Made by a program: the position numbers and the translations under genes | Shown here: piece after piece, positions 9,969-16,964 of the stretch | Numbering within the stretch: position 1 is the stretch's first letter | Layout of the letters: each line of letters begins with the position of its first letter | NCBI GenBank assembly: GCA_965546615.1 | Contig: CBEUVQ010000018.1 | Location: forward strand, 1-43,254 | Origin: CBEUVQ01 sp965546615 | GTDB taxonomy: Bacteria; Bacillota; Desulfotomaculia; Desulfotomaculales; Desulfohalotomaculaceae | DNA: 43,254 bases | Reading direction: 5' to 3' | The notes under the pieces: generated by a model | The model's database searches: none | Seen by the model: only the letters and a program-made list of their open reading frames with translations | What the model was told of the DNA's origin: nothing

Positions 9969-11048
9969 TTACTTCCCCTTTGGGAAAAAATCTCCTGCTT
10001 GAAAAGCCGCTTGAACAGCAATCAGCAGCAGAGGTCCTAAAATTAATCCTACAAAACCAAGCATTTTAAAACCAATGTACATTGCCATTAACGTAGCCAA
10101 AGGGTTTAAACCTAAATTAGCAGCCACCACCCGTGCTTCCAACAATTGGCGGGTAACTAAAATCAATAAGTAAAGCAGCGATAATTTTACACCAAAACCA
10201 ATGTCACCGATAATAAACATCCAAACAGCCCAAGGCACAAATAATGTAGCCGGTCCCAGTACCGGTATTATATCAAACAAACCAACTAATAAACCCATTG
10301 TTAAAGCATACTGGGCTCCAATAATTTGCAGCCCAACAATGCTGATAATCATAGTGATGGTTACTAAAATACTTTGTGCTTTTAAATAGGACAAAAAAGC
10401 CCTTAGCACCTCGCGTACTATGTTTATGCTGGTTTCGCCATACGGCGCAGGAATAAAACGTCTCCAAAAAGCAGCAATTTTTCGCCGGTCTTTAGCAATG
10501 AAGTATGTACCTAAAAAGGTAACAATAATTAAAAGAACCGTTTCCGGCACCAGAGAAACAAAGGATACCAGCGAAGTTACCGCAATTTCCAGCAATCTCT
10601 GCAGTGCACTGGTTAAAGCACGCAGCCCCTCTTGTATGTAGCCAATCACATCGCCGGGCAAGTTCCCATAAAAATGAACGGCATCAGGTATCATTTGTTC
10701 AATGTATAAGCGCACTTCTTTGGCAAAATCAGGAAATGTGGCCGAAAGAGAAACCAATTCAGCCACTAAACGAATGCTCAACAAAGTAACGACAGTACCC
10801 AACCCGCCAAATACAAGCAGCATCGTTACCAAAACCGCCAAACCGCGGTTAAATCGGGCGCGGTTTTGCAGCACATCTATCATTGGTTCCATTAAAAAGC
10901 TTAAAAACAGTGCAATAATAAAAGGCAGTAATACCGGGAACAATCGTGCCGCCAACCATAACAGAACTGCAATTAAAATAAGCGCAAGCAGCGACGCACC
11001 ACTGAAAATTATTGTGTTTTTGGCATAATAATACCATCTTGGAAACAT
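9969..11048 (-). CDS. ytvI: AI-2E transporter-family membrane protein, YtvI-like
   Basis: Polytopic membrane protein of the AI-2E/UPF0118 family, 359 aa with about eight hydrophobic segments: two near the N-terminus, a long soluble stretch (about 85-150), then the rest. The overall pattern fits the sporulation membrane protein YtvI branch better than a quorum-signal exporter: the segment SLVPETVLLIIVTFLGTYF followed by IAKDRRKIAAFWRRFIP is typical. Its biochemical function is unknown; Bacillus YtvI is associated with sporulation. ATG start with GAGGTGA five bases upstream. Co-directional between cdsA (13-base gap) and dxr (20-base gap), so very likely in their operon. Confidence 0.8.
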   Translation of the reverse strand: MFPRWYYYAKNTIIFSGASLLALILIAVLLWLAARLFPVLLPFIIALFLSFLMEPMIDVLQNRARFNRGLAVLVTMLLVFGGLGTVVTLLSIRLVAELVSLSATFPDFAKEVRLYIEQMIPDAVHFYGNLPGDVIGYIQEGLRALTSALQRLLEIAVTSLVSFVSLVPETVLLIIVTFLGTYFIAKDRRKIAAFWRRFIPAPYGETSINIVREVLRAFLSYLKAQSILVTITMIISIVGLQIIGAQYALTMGLLVGLFDIIPVLGPATLFVPWAVWMFIIGDIGFGVKLSLLYLLILVTRQLLEARVVAANLGLNPLATLMAMYIGFKMLGFVGLILGPLLLIAVQAAFQAGDFFPKGK

Positions 11049-11060
11049 TATTTCACCTCA

Positions 11061-11846
11061 TTAAATTATAAACACCAAAACAAAATAGTATACCAGCGGA
11101 GCAGTAAGCAGCATACTGTCAAAACGGTCTAACATGCCGCCATGGCCGGGAATAATGTTACCGGAATCTTTAATGGCACACTGCCTTTTGACAGCACTCT
11201 CTATTAAGTCGCCGATTTGAGCGGCCAAACTGATTAACCCCCCCAATAACAGCACCAATCCAAAGGAAACATCAAGAAGCAGCTTACTGTAAATATACAC
11301 AATCAAAATTGTTCCAAGAACGCCGCCGGCAGCACCCTCCCAAGTTTTTTTGGGACTCAAAATCGGGGTAAGTTTGTGTTTACCGAAAGCTCTCCCCGCA
11401 AAATAAGCAAAGGTGTCACTGGCCCAAGTGCCCAGCAGCATTACAAACAGCCAACTTCTACCTGCCGGAAGAATGCTTATCAAGTAAATATAGATCAATA
11501 AACTGACATATAACGTAACAAACAACCCTCCGGCAGCGTGGTTAACGGTATATTTAGGGTACTGACTGACTAAGTAAACCAAATGCAGCACAATAATCAA
11601 TGTCAGCAACCCGCCAAAAAGCTGCATGTTCTGCATATAGACAGCGGCATACAACAACAGCGGCCCGAGCAATGTCAGACCGGCATGAGGCATCACATCG
11701 ATGTTTTTTAACATATTCAGCATCTCCAGCGTACTGACAATGATAACTGCCGCTGTAAACAGCAATAACACCGGCCCACCTTGATAAACCACAAAAACAA
11801 TCAGCGGAATGCCGATTAATGCACTTATTATCCTTAATTTAAGCAC
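11061..11846 (-). CDS. cdsA: Phosphatidate cytidylyltransferase (CDP-diglyceride synthase)
   Basis: Integral membrane enzyme converting phosphatidic acid and CTP to CDP-diacylglycerol, the branch point of phospholipid synthesis. 261 aa, six to eight hydrophobic segments. The C-terminus carries the family signature S-x-x-KR-x4-KDSG-x-x-x-PGHGG-x-x-DR-x-D, seen as KDSGNIIPGHGGMLDRFDS. Start GTG at 11846, preceded by GGTGAA. It follows uppS closely, the same pair order as in Bacillus. Confidence 0.96.
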   Translation of the reverse strand: MLKLRIISALIGIPLIVFVVYQGGPVLLLFTAAVIIVSTLEMLNMLKNIDVMPHAGLTLLGPLLLYAAVYMQNMQLFGGLLTLIIVLHLVYLVSQYPKYTVNHAAGGLFVTLYVSLLIYIYLISILPAGRSWLFVMLLGTWASDTFAYFAGRAFGKHKLTPILSPKKTWEGAAGGVLGTILIVYIYSKLLLDVSFGLVLLLGGLISLAAQIGDLIESAVKRQCAIKDSGNIIPGHGGMLDRFDSMLLTAPLVYYFVLVFII

Positions 11847-11876
11847 GTATTTTTCACCAACCCAGCACGCAAACGA

Positions 11877-12680
11877 TCAACTTTTTTTGCGTTTATCTTT
11901 AATTAGTCCGCCAAATCTCCGTTCACGGTTTTGATAATCATAAATCGCTTGCAGCAGATCAACCCGTCGAAAATCAGGCCACATTACATCACTGAACCAA
12001 AATTCAGTATAAGCCAACTGCCATAACAAAAAGTTAGATATACGATAATCACCCGACGGCCGAATTAACAAATCCGGTTCCGGTAAGCCGGCAGTATACA
12101 AATGAGAAGAAATCAGCTGCTCATCGACATCTTCCGGCGTCAGCTGCCCGCTAGCTACCTTTTTGGCAATTGCTCGTGTGGTGTCCACCAATTCTGAGCG
12201 GCCGCCATAATTCAACGCCAAGTTAAACACCAGGCCGTCATTATCAGCAGTGCGATCTCTGGCAAAAGCCGCCGCCTTTTGACATTCCGCAGGCAGCTTA
12301 TGTATTCTGCCGATGGTGCGAACCTGCACCTTGTTTTTGTCTAATTCATCAATTTCTTTATAGACATACTCTACCAGCAAATTCATCAGTGCGTCCACTT
12401 CTTCCTTAGGACGCTTCCAATTCTCGGTAGAAAAAGCATATACCGTCAGTACCGGTATTTTTATTTCATTACAGATTTTAACAATATCACGAAGCGATTC
12501 CACGCCGTTACGATGTCCTACAACCCGGGGCAGGCCTCTTTTTTGAGCCCAACGTCCGTTACCGTCCATAATGATGGCAATATGGTTGGGTAGGCGTTCA
12601 AAATCGATTAACTGCATTAACTCATGAACATCTTTTCTTTTTCCCTTGTTTTTTTGCTTACAAAAAAAGTGTTTGAGCAT
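11877..12680 (-). CDS. uppS: Undecaprenyl diphosphate synthase (isoprenyl transferase)
   Basis: cis-Prenyltransferase making the C55 lipid carrier used for peptidoglycan and wall polymers. The 267-aa product has the catalytic segment IAIIMDGNGRWAQKRG (Asp39) and the C-terminal region LLIRPSGDYRISNFLLWQ, which binds diphosphate. The N-terminal 25 residues are lysine-rich and extend beyond the conserved core, but ATG at 12680 has AGGAGG four bases upstream, so the extension seems real. A terminator-like hairpin lies just upstream, so uppS may start a transcript or depend on read-through. Confidence 0.97.
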   Translation of the reverse strand: MLKHFFCKQKNKGKRKDVHELMQLIDFERLPNHIAIIMDGNGRWAQKRGLPRVVGHRNGVESLRDIVKICNEIKIPVLTVYAFSTENWKRPKEEVDALMNLLVEYVYKEIDELDKNKVQVRTIGRIHKLPAECQKAAAFARDRTADNDGLVFNLALNYGGRSELVDTTRAIAKKVASGQLTPEDVDEQLISSHLYTAGLPEPDLLIRPSGDYRISNFLLWQLAYTEFWFSDVMWPDFRRVDLLQAIYDYQNRERRFGGLIKDKRKKS

Positions 12681-12722
12681 AAAACCTCCTCGATCTTGAT
12701 ATCGTTAGCTAATAGCAAAACG

Positions 12723-12744
12723 ACCCCCTCGACGCTGAGGGGGT
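12723..12744 (-). terminator. Terminator-like hairpin between the 75-aa gene and uppS
   Basis: Perfect 8-bp stem ACCCCCTC/GAGGGGGT with a 6-base loop. On the minus strand it is followed by CGTTTTGC, a short U-rich tail, so termination is probably partial. It divides rpsB-tsf-pyrH-frr from uppS and the lipid genes. Confidence 0.6.
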
Positions 12745-12753
12745 AATATCCGA

Positions 12754-12981
12754 TTACTCTTCGCTGGCCGCCCTGTCCGGGCAAGAATTTAAGCAGGATT
12801 CAAAAGCAGCTGTTAAAAGGACAGTACCGGCGTCAATTAATTTCACCTGAACTACCCTTTTCTTTCCTTTTTCTGCCGCAAAAGGCGCATTAGTATATCG
12901 GATTTGATAATCAAATCCTTTCGCTTGTAAAAATTGCACAGCCCGATCCAATTCTAACGCCAATAATTCAGCTGCATCCAT
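12754..12981 (-). CDS. Small conserved-looking hypothetical protein (75 aa)
   Basis: 75-residue acidic-to-neutral soluble protein with no signal peptide or membrane segment. It has an N-terminal helix (AAELLALELDRAVQFLQAKG), then alternating strand-like segments (YQIRYT, KRVVQVKL, GTVLLTAAF) and a C-terminal CLNSC. I do not recognise a named family. It is probably a real gene: it starts one base after the frr stop with AGG a few bases upstream, runs in the same direction, and has a terminator-like hairpin right after it. Its place in the ribosome recycling and UMP kinase operon suggests co-expression with translation genes but does not show function. Confidence 0.65.
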   Translation of the reverse strand: MDAAELLALELDRAVQFLQAKGFDYQIRYTNAPFAAEKGKKRVVQVKLIDAGTVLLTAAFESCLNSCPDRAASEE

Positions 12982-12982
12982 T

Positions 12983-13540
12983 TTAAACCTGCATAATTTC
13001 TTTTTCTTTAGCCGCCGTTAAAGTGTCTATTTCTTTAATGTATTTATCTGTTAATTTTTGAACGGATTCTTGACCTCTTTTAAGATCATCTTCAGAGATG
13101 TCGCCATCTTTTTGGGCTGCTTTCAGCTCATCATTACCATCTCTTCTTAAATTACGAATCGCCACTTTACCTTCTTCCGCCTTTTTCTTCACAACTTTTA
13201 CAAGTTCGGCACGGCGTTCTTCTGTCAATTGAGGTATGGCCAATCTTATTACTGAACCGTCGTTGTTGGGGTTAATGCCCAGATCTGATTTCATAATCGC
13301 TTTTTCAATTTCCGGCAGGACACTTTTATCCCACGGTTGAATTACCAACAAGCGCGCTTCCGGCACAGATACATTAGCCAACTGATTTATCGGAGTCGGT
13401 GTGCCATAATAATTCACCTGAATTTTATCCAGCAGTGCCGGCGTCGCCCGACCGGCCCGCATTCCTGCAAATTCATTTTGAGTCACTTCGACACTCTTTT
13501 TCATACGCTCCTCTAAATCTTTAAGAATCTCGTTAATCAT
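12983..13540 (-). CDS. frr: Ribosome recycling factor
   Basis: Works with EF-G to split post-termination ribosomes. The 185-aa length is exact for the family. Visible hallmarks are EFAGMRAGRATPALLDKI, YYGTPTPINQLANVSVPE and the domain-I helix LTEERRAELVKVVKKKAEE. ATG at 13540 follows a GGGGGGAG ribosome-binding site. It overlaps the pyrH end by 8 bases, indicating coupled translation. Confidence 0.98.
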   Translation of the reverse strand: MINEILKDLEERMKKSVEVTQNEFAGMRAGRATPALLDKIQVNYYGTPTPINQLANVSVPEARLLVIQPWDKSVLPEIEKAIMKSDLGINPNNDGSVIRLAIPQLTEERRAELVKVVKKKAEEGKVAIRNLRRDGNDELKAAQKDGDISEDDLKRGQESVQKLTDKYIKEIDTLTAAKEKEIMQV

Positions 13541-14258
13541 TATTCTCCCCCCCTACGTATGTACCGATCTTTTCACCAAAAACAGCCTTTTTTATGTTGC
13601 CTCTTTCAGTAATGTTAAAGACTACCAAAGGAATTTTATTATCCATACAAAGTGATGTCGCAGTGGAATCCATCACTTGTAAGCCTTTTTGCAAAACATC
13701 AATATAGCTGAGTGCATCAAACTTTTTGGCATCTTTATTTTTTAAGGGGTCATCGGTATAAACACCATCCACTCGCTTGGCCATCAAAATTGCCTCTGCT
13801 TCAATTTCTGCCGCCCTTAAAGCTGCTGTTGTATCGGTAGAGAAATAAGGGTTGCCGGTGCCGGCACCAAAAATAACTACCCGTCCTTTCTCCAAATGCC
13901 TAATTGCGCGGCGGCGAATATAGGTTTCAGCCACAGCTTTCATTTCAATTGCTGTTTGCACTCTGGTATCAACACCGATATTCTCCAAAGCATCCTGCAG
14001 CGCTAAAGCATTCATTACCGTTGCCAACATCCCCATGTAGTCGGCAGTTGCCCTGTCCATTCCTTTGGCGCTGCCGGCAACACCGCGCCAAATATTGCCT
14101 CCTCCTACAACAATAGCTAATTGCACACGCATTTCTATTACTTCTTTAATCTGCTCTGCAATAGAATAGGCCACTTCCGGGTCGATACCAAAACCTCTGG
14201 TACCGGCAAGCGATTCACCGGAAAGTTTCAGAACCACACGTCTGTACTTGGGAGTCAT
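13533..14258 (-). CDS. pyrH: Uridylate (UMP) kinase
   Basis: Hexameric amino-acid-kinase-fold enzyme phosphorylating UMP to UDP. 241 aa. Shows the N-terminal VVLKLSGESLAG, IVVGGGNIWRG and ADYMGMLATVMNALALQDAL motifs, and the C-terminal VFNITERGNIKKAV. The only sensible start is ATG at 14258; GGAGG lies about 12 bases upstream, a long spacing. Lies in the universal rpsB-tsf-pyrH-frr order. Confidence 0.98.
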   Translation of the reverse strand: MTPKYRRVVLKLSGESLAGTRGFGIDPEVAYSIAEQIKEVIEMRVQLAIVVGGGNIWRGVAGSAKGMDRATADYMGMLATVMNALALQDALENIGVDTRVQTAIEMKAVAETYIRRRAIRHLEKGRVVIFGAGTGNPYFSTDTTAALRAAEIEAEAILMAKRVDGVYTDDPLKNKDAKKFDALSYIDVLQKGLQVMDSTATSLCMDNKIPLVVFNITERGNIKKAVFGEKIGTYVGGENND

Positions 14259-14356
14259 GTATTAACTGAACCTCCAGTCCGGTTTAAAATATATTCAACA
14301 AAATTACACAAATTCCTTTCCGGATGCTGCAAAACATTCATATGTATATAAAGATT

Positions 14357-14391
14357 GACTTACGTTCTGCTGATAAGGCAAAACGTAAGTC
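14357..14391 (-). terminator. Hairpin between tsf and pyrH (weak terminator or attenuator)
   Basis: A 10-bp perfect stem, GACTTACGTT with AACGTAAGTC, and a 15-base loop, ten bases after the tsf stop. On the minus strand the tail is AATCTTTATAT, a poor U-tract, so this is more likely a partial attenuator or 3' stabilising hairpin than a full stop. Confidence 0.5.
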
Positions 14392-14401
14392 TATATCTAC
14401 T

Positions 14402-15055
14402 TTACTTTTTCATTTGAGACATTACTTCTTCAGCAAAATTATCTGCTTTTTTCTCAATTCCTTCGCCCAGTTCAAAACGAACAAAGCGACGAACACTGAT
14501 ATTTTCACCGATTTTGGCAATCTTTTCGGTTACCAACTGCTGAACAGAAATATCAGGATCTTTAATAAACGGCTGCTCTAACAGGCAAATTTCTTTATAA
14601 AACTTATCAATCCGGCCTTGTACCATCTTTTCTACAATGTGTTCCGGCTTGCCTTCGTTTAAAGCCTGAGCTTTTAATACATTCTTTTCTTTTTCCACCA
14701 CTTCATCGGGGACTTCTTCACGTTTTACATACTGCGGCTTAGCAGCAGCCACCTGCATGGCAATATCTTTCACCAGTTCTTTAAACTCATCTGTTTTAGC
14801 CACAAAGTCGGTTTCGCAGTTAACCTCTACCAGCACGCCAATTCGGCCGCCGCCATGTATGTATGACTCAACCAAACCTTCAGCAGTTACTCTGCCGGCT
14901 TTCTTAGCTGCAGCTGATAATCCTTTTTCACGCAGCAGATCTATAGCTTTATCAATATCGCCGTTTGTTTCGGTAAGAGCTTTTTTACAATCCATCATAC
15001 CTGCACCGGTACGTTCACGCAATTCTTTAACCAGTTTTGCAGAAATATCAGCCAT
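14402..15055 (-). CDS. tsf: Elongation factor Ts
   Basis: Guanine-nucleotide exchange factor for EF-Tu. From the chosen start it is 217 aa, the shorter form common in clostridial lineages (Bacillus about 293). N-terminal UBA-like part is AKLVKELRERTGAGMMDCKK; the core has VEVNCETDFVAKTDEFKEL, the EF-Tu-contacting TDFVA motif. The frame is open from 15079, but GGAGG lies eight bases before ATG at 15055 (MADIS), so the first eight codons are discarded. It follows rpsB, separated by an attenuator-like hairpin. Confidence 0.97.
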   Translation of the reverse strand: MADISAKLVKELRERTGAGMMDCKKALTETNGDIDKAIDLLREKGLSAAAKKAGRVTAEGLVESYIHGGGRIGVLVEVNCETDFVAKTDEFKELVKDIAMQVAAAKPQYVKREEVPDEVVEKEKNVLKAQALNEGKPEHIVEKMVQGRIDKFYKEICLLEQPFIKDPDISVQQLVTEKIAKIGENISVRRFVRFELGEGIEKKADNFAEEVMSQMKK

Positions 15056-15128
15056 AAAATCTCCCTCCAAACTCATCAATGTTTTACTTTGCTATTATAA
15101 CCATAAAGTTCCGCTGCCAAACATACAA

Positions 15129-15168
15129 AAAGGGCAGGGAGACCCGCAAAGAGATGCCCCCACCCTTT
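15129..15168 (-). terminator. Attenuator/terminator between rpsB and tsf
   Basis: On the minus strand an 11-bp stem, AAAGGGTGGGG with CCCTGCCCTTT (two G-U pairs), encloses an 18-base loop and ends in a short U-run followed by GTATG. It begins six bases after the rpsB stop. Its likely role is to lower tsf, pyrH and frr expression relative to rpsB. Confidence 0.75.
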
Positions 15169-15174
15169 AGTATA

Positions 15175-15873
15175 CTACTCGCTAATTTGTTCGCCTTGCT
15201 TACCTTCCAAAACAGCATCTGCCATCTTAGCGGCCAGCAGTCTAACGGCACGAATAGCATCATCGTTACCGGGTATCACGTAATCCACTTCATCAGGATC
15301 ACAGTTGGTATCAACGATAGCTACAATCGGAATACCCAATTTGCGTGCTTCTGCCACTGCAATGCGTTCCTTGCGCGGATCAATCACAAACAAAGCATTA
15401 GGAAGGCGGTTCATATTTTTAATGCCGCCCAGAAACTTGTTCAACCGCTCTTTTTCATGCAAAAGTTCGGCCACTTCTTTTTTGGGCAGGCGATTCATAG
15501 TGCCGTCTTCTTCCATTTTTTCCAACTCATTCAATCTATCTATACGACGACGAATGGTTTGGAAGTTAGTCAGCATACCACCAAGCCAACGTTGATTTAC
15601 ATAAAACATATCACAACGCCCAGCTTCTTCTTCAACTGCTTCCTGTGCTTGTTTTTTTGTACCTACAAACAGCACAGTTCCGCCGTTGGCAACAGTTTCT
15701 TTAACGAAATTATATGCCTCATCAACCTTCTGGACGGTTTTTTGTAAATCGATGATGTAGATACCGTTGCGATCCGTAAAGATATACGGAGCCATTTTGG
15801 GGTTCCAACGTCTGGTTTGGTGTCCAAAGTGCACGCCGGCTTCTAACAACTGCTTCATTGAAATAACTGCCAC
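15175..15873 (-). CDS. rpsB: 30S ribosomal protein S2
   Basis: Small-subunit protein bridging 30S head and body. 232 aa. Clear S2 hallmarks: LLEAGVHFGHQTRRWNPKM, IYIIDLQKT, GRCDMFYVNQRWLGGMLTNF and IPGNDDAIRAV. Start GTG at 15873, with GGGGGTG eight bases upstream. First gene of the translation-factor operon, behind its own promoter and a structured leader. Confidence 0.98.
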   Translation of the reverse strand: MAVISMKQLLEAGVHFGHQTRRWNPKMAPYIFTDRNGIYIIDLQKTVQKVDEAYNFVKETVANGGTVLFVGTKKQAQEAVEEEAGRCDMFYVNQRWLGGMLTNFQTIRRRIDRLNELEKMEEDGTMNRLPKKEVAELLHEKERLNKFLGGIKNMNRLPNALFVIDPRKERIAVAEARKLGIPIVAIVDTNCDPDEVDYVIPGNDDAIRAVRLLAAKMADAVLEGKQGEQISE

Positions 15874-15994
15874 TGCTACTGCACCCCCTTCCTGCGGTTT
15901 TTTCCCTCCGCTGTCATCATCTTTTGCAAGACTTGATTTGCATCAAGCACCCTCACAAAAATCCAACAGCGTGTGTATTTTCACACCAGGTAAA
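15874..15994 (-). other. Structured 5' leader of rpsB
   Basis: About 115 bases of transcribed leader lie between the promoter and rpsB. It can form a 5' hairpin GTGTG/CACAC (15971-15986) right at the predicted start of the RNA, and CTTGAT-GCAA-ATCAAG (15932-15947), a 6-bp stem closed by a GNRA-type tetraloop. S2 autoregulatory leaders are known in other bacteria, but I cannot match this one to a named motif. Confidence 0.45.
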
Positions 15995-16023
15995 ATGATA
16001 GCATAATTGGCACATAAAAACAA
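15995..16023 (-). promoter_or_regulatory. rpsB promoter (vegetative sigma, extended -10)
   Basis: On the minus strand TTGTTT (16018-16023), 17-base spacer, then TATCAT (15995-16000). TG one base before the -10 makes it an extended -10. It lies between the codY terminator and rpsB, exactly where one is needed. Confidence 0.75.
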
Positions 16024-16103
16024 GCAGAAGTTCAAAAAAGTTATCAGGCATGCGTTAGGCAGCAATTACATGCAGCATCAGCGCTGTATGCCCGCTGTCA
16101 TTT

Positions 16104-16133
16104 AAAAAACCGGAGCATTTCCTCCGGTTTTTT
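16104..16133. terminator. Strong bidirectional terminator after codY
   Basis: AAAAAACCGGAG / CTCCGGTTTTTT, a perfect 12-bp stem with a 6-base loop and T-run on either strand. It ends the hslV-hslU-codY transcript about 30 bases after the codY stop and insulates the rpsB promoter. Confidence 0.93.
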
Positions 16134-16163
16134 AATGATACTATTTTTTATATACAATTTATT

Positions 16164-16943
16164 TTATTTCAGCTTTTCCAGTTCTTCTAACAGACGGTCG
16201 TTTAATACACGAATATAAGTACCCTTCATCCCAAGTGATTTGGACTCAATTACCCCGGCACTTTCAAATTTGCGCAGCGCATTAACTATTACTGACCTGG
16301 TAATACCAACGCGGTCGGCAATTTTACTGGCGACCAATACGCCTTCATCACCGTCTAACTGTTCAAAAATGTGCTGTACCGCATCTAACTCACTGTAAGA
16401 CAAAGTACCCAAAGCAATTTGCACCGCCGCTTTTTTGCGTGCTTCTTCTTCCATTCGTCCGGCGCGGGCGCGCAGTATTTCCATTGCGACAACGGTGGCA
16501 CCGTACTCCGCCAACACTAAATCTTCATCAGTAAAGTGCTCATCGTATTTTGCCAGTACCAAAGTACCCAACCGCGTACCGGCACCCAGTATCGGCACTA
16601 CCGTACTTACTTTATTTCCATGCGGGCAGCCTTCGTCATCAAAAAATACGCAGGCATTGTGAGCTTGGCAGAAATTAGCATGAGTTTCATCCACTTTTAA
16701 CAATGCGTTGTTATAATTTTCCGGAAACCTCTTACTGCCCTGCACAATATCCTTCATAATATCGCAGGCAAACTCATCCATAAAGGCATAGCCCAGTGCT
16801 CTGCCTCGTTTATCAATTATATACACGTTGGATTTGATATTGTCCGACAATACTTTAGCAATTTCTGCATAATCCACCGGGTAACCTGCAGATTTTTGCA
16901 GCAAACTGTTGATAGCCCTGGTTCTTTCCAGTAGTCGATTCAT
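16164..16943 (-). CDS. codY: GTP-sensing global transcriptional regulator CodY
   Basis: Global repressor of low-GC Gram-positives that links GTP and branched-chain amino acid levels to nutrition and stationary-phase genes. 259 aa: N-terminal GAF-type ligand domain (about 1-155), linker helix, and C-terminal winged helix with ASKIADRVGITRSVIVNALR (about 205-224), almost identical to the Bacillus recognition helix. Differences from the Bacillus ligand domain: the position of Arg61 (isoleucine carboxylate contact) appears to be Ile62, and a Cys/His-rich stretch occurs at 92-108 (Cys92, His95, Cys98, Cys106, His108). Last gene of hslV-hslU-codY, as in Bacillus. Probable autoregulation through sites in the shared promoter. 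Confidence 0.97.
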   Translation of the reverse strand: MNRLLERTRAINSLLQKSAGYPVDYAEIAKVLSDNIKSNVYIIDKRGRALGYAFMDEFACDIMKDIVQGSKRFPENYNNALLKVDETHANFCQAHNACVFFDDEGCPHGNKVSTVVPILGAGTRLGTLVLAKYDEHFTDEDLVLAEYGATVVAMEILRARAGRMEEEARKKAAVQIALGTLSYSELDAVQHIFEQLDGDEGVLVASKIADRVGITRSVIVNALRKFESAGVIESKSLGMKGTYIRVLNDRLLEELEKLK

Positions 16944-16964
16944 TTAACATGACCCTCCACTCTC

